From contig NZ_CP010803.1 in assembly GCF_000960975.1 (NCBI RefSeq), forward strand, positions 2,880,405-2,944,404: a stretch of 64,000 nt of DNA, written 5' to 3'. Within the stretch, counting starts at the first letter, position 1; each line of letters opens with the position of its first letter. This stretch comes from Martelella endophytica. Lineage in GTDB: Bacteria; Pseudomonadota; Alphaproteobacteria; Rhizobiales; Rhizobiaceae. This document shows positions 8,808-18,555 of the stretch, in pieces. The notes under the pieces were generated by a model. The model did not search any database, was not told the origin of the DNA, and saw only the letters and a program-made list of their open reading frames with translations. The position numbers and the translations under genes were made by a program.

Positions 8808-9596
8808 TCACACCGTGCGCGTCGCTCCGCCGTCGCAACGGATCATGCCGCCGGTGACATAGCTTGCCTGCTTCGAGCACAGGAAGGCTGCGACGCTTGC
8901 AAATTCCTCGACGCGGCCAAGGCGACCTGCCGGGATCGAGGCGAGCGAAGCCTTGCGGACCTCCTCCAGGCTCTTGCCGGAACGCGTCGCATTGGCGTCG
9001 TCGAGTTCATCGATGCGGTCGGTGTGGATGCGTCCGGGCAGCAGCATGTTGGCGGTGATGCCGGAGGCGGCCACCTCGGTCGAAAGCGTCTTGTTCCAGC
9101 CGACGAGGGCCGAGCGCAACGTGTTGGAGAGCGCGAGGTTGGGGATCGGCTCAACGACGCCGCCGGAGGCGACGGTGAGGATGCGGCCCCAGCCCTTCTC
9201 CTTCATCTTCGGCACGACCCTGTTGGTCAGCGTGATCACCGGCAGCACCATGGAATTGAAGAAGGCGGTGAGTTTTTCCGGCGACATTTCGGCGACGCCG
9301 CCCGGCGTCGGGCCGCCGCAATTGTTGACCAGGATGTCGATGCCGCCGAGCTTTTCCTCGGCCGCGGCCAGAAGCGTTTCGACGAAATTGCCGTCGGAAA
9401 GGTCGGCGACCACGAAATCGGCCTTGCCTGGCGTGGTCTCGTTGATCGCCTTGCAATTGGCCTGCAGCCGGTCGGGCGTGCGCCCGCAAAGCAGAACATG
9501 TGCGCCTTCCTTGGCCAGCGCCTCGGCGATACCGGCGCCAAGCCCGCGCGAGGAGGCCAGCACGACGGCCTTCTTTCCGGAAATACCGAAATCCAT
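8808..9596 (-). CDS. SDR-family oxidoreductase, catalytic Tyr missing
   Basis: A 262-residue Rossmann protein. The nucleotide-binding block SSRGLGAGI and the NNCGG block (normally NNAG) are present, and the C-terminus ends YVTGGMIRCDGG as in FabG-like enzymes. At the position of the usual Y-x-x-x-K the sequence reads SNTLRSALVGWNK, so the Tyr is not there. This agrees with the FabG-like SDR group that lacks the complete catalytic tetrad. The start at 9596 (MDFGISGKKAVV) puts the first beta strand at the usual distance. It shares strand and about 44 bp spacing with the UDG-like gene, so co-transcription is likely. The substrate is unknown. Confidence 0.85.
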   Translation of the reverse strand: MDFGISGKKAVVLASSRGLGAGIAEALAKEGAHVLLCGRTPDRLQANCKAINETTPGKADFVVADLSDGNFVETLLAAAEEKLGGIDILVNNCGGPTPGGVAEMSPEKLTAFFNSMVLPVITLTNRVVPKMKEKGWGRILTVASGGVVEPIPNLALSNTLRSALVGWNKTLSTEVAASGITANMLLPGRIHTDRIDELDDANATRSGKSLEEVRKASLASIPAGRLGRVEEFASVAAFLCSKQASYVTGGMIRCDGGATRTV

Positions 9597-9807
9597 GGGT
9601 TCACTCCTGTTTTCGCAATTCGCACCGCCGGGGAAGGAGAGGGGCGGTTGTTCCCGCTGAACATAGACGCCCGCGGTGTCGTTATTCAATCATTATCGGA
9701 CGCCTGAGCGGAGGCGCGTCAGTTCGCCTTGTGGAAACTTGCTGCGAAAGACGCTAGAAAGGTCAACCAAATCGGGGGGCTTCCCCGGTCATCAGGAAAG
9801 GGACGTC

Positions 9808-11460
9808 ATGGCCGAGCCGGAACGCGAAAGCATGGAATTCGATGTGGTGATTGTCGGGGCCGGCCCTGCGGGGCTCTCTGCCGCCATCCGCCTCAAGCAG
9901 CTCAATCCGGAGCTTTCGGTCGTGGTGCTCGAGAAGGGCGCCGAAGTGGGGGCTCACATCCTCTCCGGCGCGGTTGTCGATCCCGTCGGCATCGACAGGC
10001 TCTTGCCGGACTGGCAGGCCGATGACAGCCATCCGTTCAAGACGCCGGTGACAAAGGACCGCTTCCTGCTGCTCGGGCCGGCCGGTTCGCTTCCGCTGCC
10101 CAATGTCTTCATGCCGCCGCTGATGAACAATCACGGCGCCTATATCGTCTCGCTTGGCAATGTCTGTCGCTGGCTCGCCGGCAAGGCCGAAGAGCTCGGT
10201 GTCGAGATCTATCCGGGTTTTGCCGCAGCCGAGGTGCTCTATGACGATGCTGGCGCCGTCATCGGCGTCGCGACCGGCGACATGGGGGTCGAGCGCGATG
10301 GCACCCATGGTCCGAACTATACGCCCGGCATGGCGCTTCTCGGCAAGTATGTGCTGATCGGCGAGGGCGTCCGCGGATCGCTGGCCAAGCAACTGATCGC
10401 GAAGTTCTCCCTCGACGAAGGGCGCGAGCCGCAGAAATACGGCATCGGCCTCAAGGAGCTGTGGCAGGTGAAGCCGGAGCATCACAAGCCCGGTCTCGTC
10501 CAGCATTCCTTCGGTTGGCCGCTCGACAGCAAGACCGGTGGCGGTTCGTTCCTCTATCACCTCGAGGACAATCAGGTGGCGGTCGGTTTCGTCGTCCACC
10601 TGAACTACAAGAACCCCTATCTGTTTCCCTTCGAGGAATTCCAGCGGTTCAAGACGCACCCCGCGATTGCGCCAGTGTTCGAGGGTGCCAAGCGGCTTTC
10701 CTACGGTGCCCGCGCCATTTCCGAAGGCGGCTACCAGTCCGTGCCGAAGCTCGCCTTTCCGGGCGGCGCACTGATCGGATGTTCGGCCGGCTTCGTCAAC
10801 GTGCCGCGCATCAAGGGTTCGCACAATGCCGTGCTCTCCGGCATGCTGGCGGCCGAACGCGTCGCCGAGGCCATCGCCGCCGGCCGGGCCAATGACGAGA
10901 TTGCCGAAATCGAGACCGACTGGCGCGACAGCGCCATTGGTCAGGACCTGAGGAAGGTCCGCAACGTCAAGCCGCTCTGGTCGAAGCTCGGCACCTATGC
11001 CGGCATCGCCCTTGGCGGCCTCGATATGTGGACGAACACGCTGTTCGGCTTCTCGGTGTTCGGCACGCTTGGCCACGGCAAGACCGATGCGGAGGCACTT
11101 GAGCCTGCGGCCAAGCACAAGCCGATCGAATATCCGAAGCCAGACGGTGTGCTCACCTTCGACCGGCTCTCCTCGGTGTTCCTGTCCAACACCAATCACG
11201 AGGAAGACCAGCCGGTGCACCTCAAGGTGAAGGACATGGCGCTGCAGAAGACGTCCGAACTCGGCGTCTATGCCGGCCCCTCGGCACGCTACTGTCCCGC
11301 CGGCGTCTATGAATGGGTCGAGGAGGATGGCGAGAGGAAGTACGTCATCAACGCCCAGAACTGCGTGCACTGCAAGACCTGCGACATCAAGGATCCGAAC
11401 CAGAACATCAACTGGGTGCCGCCGCAAGGCGGCGAAGGTCCGGTCTATCCGAACATGTGA
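9808..11460 (+). CDS. etfQO: electron transfer flavoprotein-ubiquinone oxidoreductase
   Basis: A 550-residue FAD and 4Fe-4S enzyme that passes electrons from reduced ETF (acyl-CoA and amine dehydrogenases) to ubiquinone at the inner membrane. The FAD motif VVIVGAGPAGLSAA starts near residue 11. The C-terminal cluster ligands are Cys496, Cys519, Cys522 and Cys525 (YCPAG, then CVHCKTC), as in human and bacterial ETF-QO. The start at 9808 has GGAAAGGGAC just upstream; another in-frame ATG lies at 9832. The gene is divergent from the SDR/UDG pair and is followed by an intrinsic terminator at 11515-11545. The electron-transfer flavoprotein genes are not in the window. Confidence 0.95.
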   Translation: MAEPERESMEFDVVIVGAGPAGLSAAIRLKQLNPELSVVVLEKGAEVGAHILSGAVVDPVGIDRLLPDWQADDSHPFKTPVTKDRFLLLGPAGSLPLPNVFMPPLMNNHGAYIVSLGNVCRWLAGKAEELGVEIYPGFAAAEVLYDDAGAVIGVATGDMGVERDGTHGPNYTPGMALLGKYVLIGEGVRGSLAKQLIAKFSLDEGREPQKYGIGLKELWQVKPEHHKPGLVQHSFGWPLDSKTGGGSFLYHLEDNQVAVGFVVHLNYKNPYLFPFEEFQRFKTHPAIAPVFEGAKRLSYGARAISEGGYQSVPKLAFPGGALIGCSAGFVNVPRIKGSHNAVLSGMLAAERVAEAIAAGRANDEIAEIETDWRDSAIGQDLRKVRNVKPLWSKLGTYAGIALGGLDMWTNTLFGFSVFGTLGHGKTDAEALEPAAKHKPIEYPKPDGVLTFDRLSSVFLSNTNHEEDQPVHLKVKDMALQKTSELGVYAGPSARYCPAGVYEWVEEDGERKYVINAQNCVHCKTCDIKDPNQNINWVPPQGGEGPVYPNM

Positions 11461-11514
11461 TCGCAGCTCGGTGCCGGTGGCGCGGGAACGCACCGCCGCC
11501 TCTGCGCGTTATCG

Positions 11515-11545
11515 AACGGGTATCATGACGATACCCGTTATTTTG
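11515..11545 (+). terminator. intrinsic terminator after etfQO
   Basis: A perfect 10-bp stem, AACGGGTATC / GATACCCGTT, with a 5-nt loop (ATGAC) at 11515-11539 is followed by ATTTTG. It lies 55 bp beyond the etfQO stop and 44 bp before the lipid kinase start, so it separates the two genes. Confidence 0.65.
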
Positions 11546-11588
11546 AAATCGCGCCCGCATCGCCGGGCGCAGCGGCAGAGGGCCAGAC

Positions 11589-12494
11589 ATGCATCTCAAG
11601 GGCATTTTCAATCGCGACGGCGGGACGTTCAAGACCACCGATATGGATGCCTTTCATGAAATGGCCACTAGGATATTCACCGATGCCGGCCATCATTTCG
11701 ACTGCGATATCGTCTCCGGCAACGAAGTCGAGGATGCCATTCGCTCGACGGCCGATGCCCGCAGCTTCGACGGCATGATCGTCGGCGGCGGCGATGGCAC
11801 GGTCTCGCTGGCAACCGGCGTGCTCTACGGCCATGACAAGCTTCTGGGCGTCGTGCCGGCCGGAACGATGAACCTCTTTGCCCGCAGCATTGGCCTGCCG
11901 CTCGATATCGAGGATGCGCTTTCCGTTCTTGCCAATGGCAAGCCCGCCAAGGTCGATGTTGCCACGATGAACGGCCGGACGTTCATTCACCAGTTCTCCG
12001 CCGGCCTGCATGCGACCATGATCAGGAACCGCGAAGGCATCGAATATTCCTCGCGGTTCGGCAAGATTTCGGCGAGCACGCGCGCCTGGATTGATTCTCT
12101 GATGTCGGTGCCGGAAATGCATGTCCGGTACGAAAGTCCGGAGAGGAGCGGGGAGGGCGTATTTTCCCTTGTCGGCGTTTCCAACAACCGCATTCACAGC
12201 AATGCCCTTCCGTTCACCGACCGGCCGCAGGGCGGCGTGCTTGCGGTCTACCTGGTGAAGGCGGTTGAGCTCGATACGGTGGCTGGTCTGGTGATGGACT
12301 TTTTCGCGGGCCACCTCGAGAACAATGAGAACGTCATCATGTTCGAGACAGACCGCATCGACATCGAATTTCTCGAGGGCACCATCGACCAGTCGATCGA
12401 CGGCGATCCGCTGGACGAAGTCCGCTCCGTCAGCCTCGAGCAGCATCCGCGCGCCATCAATGTGATCGTGCCGGCGGATAGTGAATTGTCCTGA
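11589..12494 (+). CDS. diacylglycerol kinase catalytic-domain (YegS/DgkB-like) lipid kinase
   Basis: 301 residues with the DAGK catalytic domain. The nucleotide-binding GGGDGT loop is at residues 66-71 and the PAGTMNLFARS block follows at about 92-102, as in YegS/DgkB/BmrU proteins. Family members phosphorylate diacylglycerol, phosphatidylglycerol or sphingosine-like lipids with ATP, so the exact lipid is unknown. The C-terminal half is the usual beta-sandwich. A GGCCAGAC precedes the ATG at 11589. It is separated from the upstream etfQO by a terminator and from the convergent aap operon by another hairpin. Confidence 0.85.
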   Translation: MHLKGIFNRDGGTFKTTDMDAFHEMATRIFTDAGHHFDCDIVSGNEVEDAIRSTADARSFDGMIVGGGDGTVSLATGVLYGHDKLLGVVPAGTMNLFARSIGLPLDIEDALSVLANGKPAKVDVATMNGRTFIHQFSAGLHATMIRNREGIEYSSRFGKISASTRAWIDSLMSVPEMHVRYESPERSGEGVFSLVGVSNNRIHSNALPFTDRPQGGVLAVYLVKAVELDTVAGLVMDFFAGHLENNENVIMFETDRIDIEFLEGTIDQSIDGDPLDEVRSVSLEQHPRAINVIVPADSELS

Positions 12495-12586
12495 CGGGTT
12501 TTACCCCCGGCGCCTGGTTCCTCGGGTCAAGCCCGAGGATGGCGCCCGTAAGAGGGTGAGCCGGTAACGGCCGGTCTACCAAAACG

Positions 12587-12614
12587 AAAGGCGACGTCAC
12601 GGGACGTCGCCTTT
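12587..12614. terminator. bidirectional terminator between lipid kinase and aapP
   Basis: A 12-bp inverted repeat, AAAGGCGACGTC / GACGTCGCCTTT, with loop ACGG separates two convergent genes. T-rich sequence lies on both sides: CGTTTT reading left, and TGTGGTTTT reading right. Confidence 0.6.
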
Positions 12615-12654
12615 GTGGTTTTGGCCTTGAACGGTGCGGGCGATGCTCGAGCGG

Positions 12655-13440
12655 TCAGTGCAGGATCTGGCTGAGGAACAGCTTGGTGCGCTCATGCTGC
12701 GGGTTGTCGAAGAACTCGGCCGGCGAATTCTGTTCGACGATCTGGCCCTGGTCCATGAAGATCACGCGGTTGGCGACCTGGCGGGCGAAGCCCATTTCGT
12801 GGGTCACGCACAGCATGGTCATGCCTTCCTCGGCGAGCCCCACCATGGTGTCGAGCACTTCCTTGATCATTTCCGGGTCGAGAGCCGAGGTCGGCTCGTC
12901 GAACAACATGATCTTCGGGTTCATGCACAGCGAGCGGGCGATCGCCACGCGCTGCTGCTGGCCGCCGGACAGCTGGCCGGGATACTTGTCCGCCTGCTCG
13001 GGGATCTTCACCCGCGTCAGGTAGTGCATCGCGATTTCCTCTGCCTGCTTCTTCGGCATCTTGCGCACCCAGATCGGGGCGAGCGTGCAGTTTTCCAGGA
13101 TCGTCAGATGCGGGAACAGGTTGAAGTGCTGGAACACCATGCCCACCTCGCGGCGGATCTCGTCGATCTTCTTCAGATCGTCGGTCAGCTCGATATTGTC
13201 GACGACGATGTTGCCCTTCTGGTGTTCCTCCAGCCGGTTGATGCAGCGGATCATCGTCGACTTGCCGGAGCCGGAAGGCCCGGCGATGACGATGCGTTCG
13301 CCCTTCATCACTTTCAGGTTGATGTCGCGCAGGACGTGGAAATCACCATACCACTTGTTGACGTGGACAAGCTCGACAGCGACCTCGGTGTCCGAGACGG
13401 TCATATGGGAAGTGTCAACGGTGTGTGCCGTGTCGACCAT
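12655..13440 (-). CDS. aapP: general L-amino-acid ABC transporter, ATP-binding subunit
   Basis: A 261-residue ABC ATPase of the polar-amino-acid family, partner of AapQ and AapM. It carries Walker [10 protein letters not shown], signature [14 protein letters not shown] and Walker [14 protein letters not shown] in the standard order, and the H-loop [10 protein letters not shown] place the start at the ATG at 13440, preceded by AGGGGT; an open extension further upstream is a shadow of aapM. It is the last gene of the aapJQMP operon, 16 bp after aapM, and ends 40 bp before a terminator hairpin shared with the lipid kinase gene. Confidence 0.93.
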   Translation of the reverse strand: MVDTAHTVDTSHMTVSDTEVAVELVHVNKWYGDFHVLRDINLKVMKGERIVIAGPSGSGKSTMIRCINRLEEHQKGNIVVDNIELTDDLKKIDEIRREVGMVFQHFNLFPHLTILENCTLAPIWVRKMPKKQAEEIAMHYLTRVKIPEQADKYPGQLSGGQQQRVAIARSLCMNPKIMLFDEPTSALDPEMIKEVLDTMVGLAEEGMTMLCVTHEMGFARQVANRVIFMDQGQIVEQNSPAEFFDNPQHERTKLFLSQILH

Positions 13441-13456
13441 GGTTGGAACCCCTGTT

Positions 13457-14608
13457 CTAGTGTCTGTGTCCGGTGTCGAGATGGCGTTCCATGAAGCTGG
13501 AATAACGTGACATACCGAAGCAGAAAATGAAGAAGACGAAACCGGCGAAGATAAGGCCGGTGATCGGCGTGACCGGAGAAGCCCAGCTCGAATCGGTGAA
13601 GTTGAACTTGATGATGCCCAGCAGGTCGAACATGCCGATGATCGAGACCAGCGAGGTGTCCTTGAAGATCGAGATGAACTGGTTGACGATCGCCGGGATG
13701 ACCAGCTTGATCGCCTGCGGCAGGATGATGAGCCGCATGGTCTGCCAGTAGCCGAGACCGAGCGAAGCTGCGCCCTCGAACTGTCCCTTCGGCATCGCCT
13801 GCAGGCCGCCGCGGATCGTTTCCGCCATATAGGCGGAGATGAACAGCGACACGCCGACGATGGCACGCAGGAACTTGTTGATCGTCATGCCTTCCGGCAG
13901 GAACAGCGGCAGCATAACGCTTGCCATGAACAGGATGGTGATCAGCGGCACGCCGCGGACCACCTCGATGAACATGATCGAAAGCGTCCGGATCACCGGC
14001 ATTTTCGAGCGTCGCCCAAGCGCCAGGATGATGCCGAGCGGCAGCGATACGGCGATTGCGAAATAGGAGAGGATGAGGGTGACCATCAGCCCGCCCCAGT
14101 CCGAGGTATCCACGATCCGAAGGCCGAAACCGCCGTAAAGCAGGAAGAAGGAGACGATCGGCAGGGCGATGAACAGCGCAAATGCGTTCCAGCCCTTGTG
14201 CGGCGCCTTTGGCATCAGCATCGGGATCAGCAGCAGCGTGAAGACGATGGCGACGAGAATCGGCCGCCAGAGTTCGGAATCCGGATAGCGGCCGAAGAGG
14301 ATCTGGTCGAACTTTGCGCCGATGAAAGCCCAGCAGGCACCACTCCAGCCATCCGGCCGGATGCCGCCCTGGGCAAGGGTAGCGCAGGCGGTACGGTCCG
14401 TGCCCGTCCATGCCGCGTCGAGGAACAGCCAATTCACCATCGGCGGTACGGCCCAGATCAGGAAGATGATGGCGAGGATGGTGAGGAAGGCATCCTTCGG
14501 CGTTGCGAAAAGATTTCCCCTCAGCCAGTGGACGAAGTTGCCTTCTTTTTCCGGAGCAGGCTGCTGCGCCTGCATTTCCTTGCGCACATAGGCGATGTCA
14601 TGGGCCAT
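13457..14608 (-). CDS. aapM: general L-amino-acid ABC transporter, permease AapM
   Basis: 383 residues, an integral membrane permease of the HisM/AapM type with a long insertion ahead of the conserved core. The binding-protein-dependent transport signature (EAA loop) reads [23 protein letters not shown] around residues 290-312. The ATG at 14608 lies 1 bp after the aapQ stop, so translation is probably coupled. Product and order (J-Q-M-P) match the rhizobial general amino-acid permease, which takes up a broad range of L-amino acids. Confidence 0.93.
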   Translation of the reverse strand: MAHDIAYVRKEMQAQQPAPEKEGNFVHWLRGNLFATPKDAFLTILAIIFLIWAVPPMVNWLFLDAAWTGTDRTACATLAQGGIRPDGWSGACWAFIGAKFDQILFGRYPDSELWRPILVAIVFTLLLIPMLMPKAPHKGWNAFALFIALPIVSFFLLYGGFGLRIVDTSDWGGLMVTLILSYFAIAVSLPLGIILALGRRSKMPVIRTLSIMFIEVVRGVPLITILFMASVMLPLFLPEGMTINKFLRAIVGVSLFISAYMAETIRGGLQAMPKGQFEGAASLGLGYWQTMRLIILPQAIKLVIPAIVNQFISIFKDTSLVSIIGMFDLLGIIKFNFTDSSWASPVTPITGLIFAGFVFFIFCFGMSRYSSFMERHLDTGHRH

Positions 14609-14609
14609 A

Positions 14610-15803
14610 TCAGCGCTCCACCAGTGCCATCTTGGCGTTGAACCAGTTCATGAAGATCGACGTCAGGATGCTGAGCGTCAGGTAGATGATCATCCAGATG
14701 ATGACGACCTCGACGGCCTGTCCGGTCTGGTTGAGCACGGTCTTGCCGACGGCGACGATATCGGCATAGCCGATGGCGACGGCGAGCGAGGAGTTCTTTG
14801 TCAGGCTTAGATATTCACTGGTCATCGGCGGAATGATGATGCGCATGGCCTGCGGCACGACGACGAGCCGGGTGACCTTGCGCGGATGAAGGCCGAGTGC
14901 ATTTGCAGCTTCGGTCTGGCCCTTCGGCACGCCGAGAATGCCGCCACGGATGATTTCAGCCATGAAGGCGGCCGTATAGAGCGACAGGGCGAGATAGAGC
15001 GACATGAATTCCGGGCCGAGAACGGCGCCGCCGGTCAAGTTGAACCGACCCTTTTCCGGAATGTCGAAGCTCACCGGCATGCCGGCAATGAAATAGGCAA
15101 TGACGGGCAGGAGGATGATGATGGCGACGCTGGTGGTGAAAACCGGAAACTGCTGACCGGTTGCCATCTGGCGCCTGTGCGCCCAGATCGACAGCGCGAC
15201 CACGGCAGCGATGGCGACGAGGAGGGCAACGCCGATCAGCCACGAGCCTGCCTCGAAGACCGGGCTCGGAAAGGCAAGCCCGCGATTGTTGAGATAGAAG
15301 TCGAGCGGCAGCGAAATCGAATCGCGCGCGGCCGGCAGCAGCGAGAGCACGCCGGTGTAGAAGAAGAAGATGACCAGCAGCGGCGGAATGTTGCGGAACA
15401 CCTCGACATAGACCTGGCTCAGCTTGGCGACCAGCCAGTTCGAGGAGAGACGACCGACGCCGACGATAAAGCCGATGATCGTTGCGGTGATGATACCGGC
15501 AATGGAAACGATGATCGTGTTGATGATGCCGACGATGAGCGCGCGGCCATAGGTCATGTCGTTGTTGTAGTCGATCGGGGTCTGGGCAATGTCAAAGCCG
15601 GCGCGATTGTCCAGAAAGCCGAAGCCCGAGGCGATGCCGGCAGCATTGAGGTTCCGGATCGTATTATCCGCGACCCACCAGACAAAGCCGACGACCAAGA
15701 TCACCGTCAACAGCTGGTAGAAAAAGCCTCTGACGGCAGGATTGTAGATAAGCGCAGCGAAACGCGACTCCTCAAAAGGAGCAGAGCTAGTGGATTCAGC
15801 CAT
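14610..15803 (-). CDS. aapQ: general L-amino-acid ABC transporter, permease AapQ
   Basis: 397 residues, the first permease of the Aap system with a large central hydrophilic insert between the early helices and the conserved EAA loop (about residues 300-330: [24 protein letters not shown]). The N-terminus ([14 protein letters not shown]) is typical of AapQ. It begins 93 bp after the aapJ stop; that gap contains a strong stem-loop. It probably forms a heterodimer with AapM in the inner membrane. Confidence 0.93.
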   Translation of the reverse strand: MAESTSSAPFEESRFAALIYNPAVRGFFYQLLTVILVVGFVWWVADNTIRNLNAAGIASGFGFLDNRAGFDIAQTPIDYNNDMTYGRALIVGIINTIIVSIAGIITATIIGFIVGVGRLSSNWLVAKLSQVYVEVFRNIPPLLVIFFFYTGVLSLLPAARDSISLPLDFYLNNRGLAFPSPVFEAGSWLIGVALLVAIAAVVALSIWAHRRQMATGQQFPVFTTSVAIIILLPVIAYFIAGMPVSFDIPEKGRFNLTGGAVLGPEFMSLYLALSLYTAAFMAEIIRGGILGVPKGQTEAANALGLHPRKVTRLVVVPQAMRIIIPPMTSEYLSLTKNSSLAVAIGYADIVAVGKTVLNQTGQAVEVVIIWMIIYLTLSILTSIFMNWFNAKMALVER

Positions 15804-15839
15804 GTTTTCCCCGGTTGCCGTACAGGCTTTTTATTGTGA

Positions 15840-15866
15840 CCCGAGGCGCGCTCGGCGCGCCTCGGG
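15840..15866 (-). promoter_or_regulatory. intercistronic stem-loop between aapJ and aapQ
   Basis: A perfect 12-bp stem, CCCGAGGCGCGC / GCGCGCCTCGGG, with a 3-nt loop lies 31 bp beyond the aapJ stop. It is not followed by a run of Ts on the minus strand (TCACAATAAAAAG), so it looks more like an mRNA stabiliser or weak attenuator than a full terminator. It could explain excess binding protein over permease. Confidence 0.6.
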
Positions 15867-15896
15867 CATTTCGGAGATATTCCGTCGTCGATCGCC

Positions 15897-16928
15897 TTAG
15901 CGGATCGGCGGGCCGTACTGCAGGCCGCCATTGGTCCACAGAGCGTTCAGGCCGCGCTCGATCTTGAGCGGGCTGCCGGCACCAACGTCCTTGTCGAAGA
16001 TTTCGCCGTAGTTGCCGACGAGCTTGATGACATTGTAGGCCCACTTTTCGTCAAGACCAAGGTCAGCGCCGAGCTTGCTGTCGGTTTCCGTGCCGATCAG
16101 ACGCTTGATGCCCGGGTTGTCGGAGGTTTCAACGAATTCGTCGATGTTTTCCGAGGTGATGCCGAATTCTTCAGCATTGAGCATCGCGTAGTGGACCCAG
16201 GAAATGATGTCGCCCCACTGGTCGTCGCCCTGGCGCCATGCCGGGCCAAGCGGCTCCTTGGAAATGATTTCCGGAAGGATGACGTAGTTGTCCGGGTCCG
16301 TCAGCGTCAGACGGATGGCATAAAGGCCCGACTGGTCGGTCGTGTAGACGTCGCAACGGCCCTGGTTGAAGGCGTTGTTGACGTCTTCAAGCGCTTCGAA
16401 GACGACCGGGTTGTAGTCCATGCCGTTGGCGCTGAAGTAGTCAGCGAGGTTCAGCTCGGTGGTGGTGCCGGACTGAACGCAAACGGCTGCACCGGAGAGT
16501 TCCTTGGCCGACGATACGCCGAGATCCTTCGGTACCATGAAGCCCTGGCCGTCATAGTAGTTGACGGTGCGGAAATCGAGACCCAGCGAGGTGTCGCGCG
16601 ACAGCGTCCAGGTGGTGTTGCGGCTCAGCATGTCGACTTCGCCGGACTGCAGCGCCGGGAAACGGTCGGTTGCCGTCAGAGCGACGAAATTCACCTTGTC
16701 GGGATCGCCGAAGATCGCTGCGGCGACCGCGCGGCAATAATCGACGTCCAGACCGGACCAGTTCCCCTCATTGTCAGGCGCGGAAAAACCCTGCAGGCCA
16801 GTGCTGACGCCGCAGGTCAGAGATCCCTTTGACTTGACGTCCTCAAGTGTCGTGGCCGATGCGGCGTGAGCGCCGAGGCCGAAGACTACTGCGCCGCCGA
16901 TCGCGGCCGACAGAAGCGTCTTTTTCAT
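15897..16928 (-). CDS. aapJ: general L-amino-acid ABC transporter, periplasmic binding protein
   Basis: 343 residues, family 3 solute-binding protein. An N-terminal signal peptide of about 25 residues (MKKTLLSAAIGGAVVFGLGA then a small-residue cleavage site before TTLEDV) directs it to the periplasm. The mature protein carries the SBP3-type segment DVDYCRAVAAAIFGDP and an internal disulphide-type Cys pair. It is the first gene of aapJQMP and is divergent from metC across a 359-bp region, the arrangement seen in rhizobia. Confidence 0.93.
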   Translation of the reverse strand: MKKTLLSAAIGGAVVFGLGAHAASATTLEDVKSKGSLTCGVSTGLQGFSAPDNEGNWSGLDVDYCRAVAAAIFGDPDKVNFVALTATDRFPALQSGEVDMLSRNTTWTLSRDTSLGLDFRTVNYYDGQGFMVPKDLGVSSAKELSGAAVCVQSGTTTELNLADYFSANGMDYNPVVFEALEDVNNAFNQGRCDVYTTDQSGLYAIRLTLTDPDNYVILPEIISKEPLGPAWRQGDDQWGDIISWVHYAMLNAEEFGITSENIDEFVETSDNPGIKRLIGTETDSKLGADLGLDEKWAYNVIKLVGNYGEIFDKDVGAGSPLKIERGLNALWTNGGLQYGPPIR

Positions 16929-17287
16929 TTTCCCAACCTTTGTTTATCATTGAAAATCAAACCGCCATCCCCACGATCAGAAATCAGGCGCCAGCGGCCA
17001 CTGCCCGCAAACCCCTCGGTGCGAGCGCGGTTATCACAGTCGTAATTTTCCAGATGGTCAATACTCGGTGCGGAAAAATGGTATGAATTGTGAAAAAACG
17101 TCCATTTTAGGTCAAAATTTGAGCATGATTTTAAAAACTAAGCATATTGATGCTGGAAAAGACGGCAGCTTTCCTTGCTAATAGTTCAGTCTTTTCAGAA
17201 GGCTGATCGGCCCGCCGCCAACGACTTGACCGATGCCCGCCGAGGGTCGAAAACGCTGACTCTGAGCTTCCTCCCACCAACGCGCGA
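16929..17287. other. divergent regulatory region between aapJ and metC
   Basis: A 359-bp non-coding stretch between two divergently read genes. It is AT-rich from about 17040 to 17190 and should hold both promoters. One possible aapJ promoter is listed separately. I searched it by eye for SAM riboswitch-like elements ahead of metC and for sigma-54 boxes, and saw neither. No ORF of plausible quality is present. Confidence 0.6.
17033..17061 (-). promoter_or_regulatory. aapJ: possible aapJ promoter
   Basis: Reading leftward, TTGACC (17056-17061) is followed by exactly 17 bp and TGTGAT (17033-17038), about 105 bp before the aapJ start. The -35 is good and the -10 is 4 of 6 to consensus. It is a weak, unproven match. 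Confidence 0.3.
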
Positions 17288-18484
17288 ATGGAACCAATGG
17301 CAAAGAAGATAGATGCATCCTCCGGTCTCGGGGACAACACCACGCTCGCCCATAGCGGCTTCGCGCCGGCCGGGTTTCACGGCTTCGTCAATCCGCCGGT
17401 CGTGCATGCGTCCACGGTCCTGTTTCCGGATGTGGAGACGGCGGTTTCCGGCACGCAGAAATACACCTATGGCACCCACGGAACGCCGACAACGGATGCG
17501 CTGTGCGAGGCCATGAACGTCATCGAGAATGCCGCCGGCACGCTGCTCTATCCCTCCGGGCTCGCCTCCATCACCCTTCCGTGGCTCGCTTTCCTGTCGC
17601 CCGGCGATCATGCGCTCATCGTTGATTCGGTCTATGATCCGGCCAGGCGCTTTGCCGACAACTTCCTGTCGCGCATGGGGATCGAGGTCGATTACTATCA
17701 CCCCGAGATCGGCGCCGACATCGAAGGCATGTTCAAGCCCAACACCCGGCTTCTGCACACCGAGGCGCCGGGATCGCATACGTTCGAAATGCAGGATATC
17801 CGGCTGATGTCGGATATCGCGCATGCCCACGATGCCATCGTCTCGATGGACAATACCTGGGCAACGCCGCTCTATTTCAAGCCGCTCGACTTCGGCGTCG
17901 ACCTGTCGCTGAATGCCGCCACCAAATATCCCTCCGGACACTCGGACGTACTCATGGGGACGGCGTCTGCGAACGAGAAATGTTTCAAGCAGCTCGAGCA
18001 GAACTACACCTATATGGGCGTCTGCGCGGCGCCCGACGACAGCTATCAGATCCTGCGCGGCCTGCGCACGATGGGCGTCAGGCTTGCCCATCAGGGCAAG
18101 GCGGCGCTGCAGATTGCCGAATGGCTGGAGGAGTGCCCCGAAGTCTCGCGTGTGCTGCATCCGGCGCTGCCGAGCTTTCCGGGGCATGCGATCTGGAAGC
18201 GGGACTTCAAGGGCGCAAGCGGCCTGTTTTCGATCGTGCTTGCCGCTGACGAGGGCGCCTTCAAGGCAAAGCAGCACGCCTTCCTCAACGCGCTGGAAAT
18301 CTTCGGGATCGGCTATTCCTGGGGCGGCTACGAATCGCTTGCGGTGCCCTCGAACCTTGCAAGCCGTACGGTCGCCAAGGCGCCGGAAGATGGTCCGGTG
18401 ATCCGCCTGCAGATCGGACTTGAAGACGTCGAGGACCTGATTGCGGACCTGGAAAAGGGGCTTGCCGCCGCAAGGGCTGCATGA
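17288..18484 (+). CDS. metC: cystathionine beta-lyase
   Basis: 398 residues, PLP enzyme that cleaves cystathionine to homocysteine, pyruvate and ammonia in methionine synthesis. The PLP-binding Lys is Lys213 in NAATKYPSGHSDV, and the cofactor-contact YGT is at 61-63. Length and motifs fit the Cys/Met metabolism PLP family; cystathionine gamma-lyase is the main alternative, but the neighbourhood with aapJ favours MetC in rhizobia. ATGs at 17288 and 17297 are both possible. A strong bidirectional terminator follows at 18512-18546. Confidence 0.88.
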   Translation: MEPMAKKIDASSGLGDNTTLAHSGFAPAGFHGFVNPPVVHASTVLFPDVETAVSGTQKYTYGTHGTPTTDALCEAMNVIENAAGTLLYPSGLASITLPWLAFLSPGDHALIVDSVYDPARRFADNFLSRMGIEVDYYHPEIGADIEGMFKPNTRLLHTEAPGSHTFEMQDIRLMSDIAHAHDAIVSMDNTWATPLYFKPLDFGVDLSLNAATKYPSGHSDVLMGTASANEKCFKQLEQNYTYMGVCAAPDDSYQILRGLRTMGVRLAHQGKAALQIAEWLEECPEVSRVLHPALPSFPGHAIWKRDFKGASGLFSIVLAADEGAFKAKQHAFLNALEIFGIGYSWGGYESLAVPSNLASRTVAKAPEDGPVIRLQIGLEDVEDLIADLEKGLAAARAA

Positions 18485-18511
18485 AGGTCTGAAACTGATC
18501 GCTGAAACGAA

Positions 18512-18546
18512 AACCGGCGGCCTTTGGGCCGCCGGTTGTCTTTTGT
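18512..18546. terminator. bidirectional terminator between metC and SH3 gene
   Basis: An 11-bp GC-rich stem, AACCGGCGGCC / GGCCGCCGGTT, with a 4-nt loop is followed by GTCTTTTG on the plus strand and preceded by AAAACG. It lies between two convergent genes and ends 10 bp before the SH3-protein stop. Confidence 0.7.
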
Positions 18547-18555
18547 CGTGCGCCG

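Noticed and set aside
9763..11493. Long open minus-strand frame antisense to etfQO
   Set aside because: Antisense to a certain gene with all ETF-QO motifs; the translation is low complexity and typical of shadows.
17190..17287. SAM riboswitch before metC
   Set aside because: No SAM-I or SAM-II core sequence or pseudoknot seen by eye.
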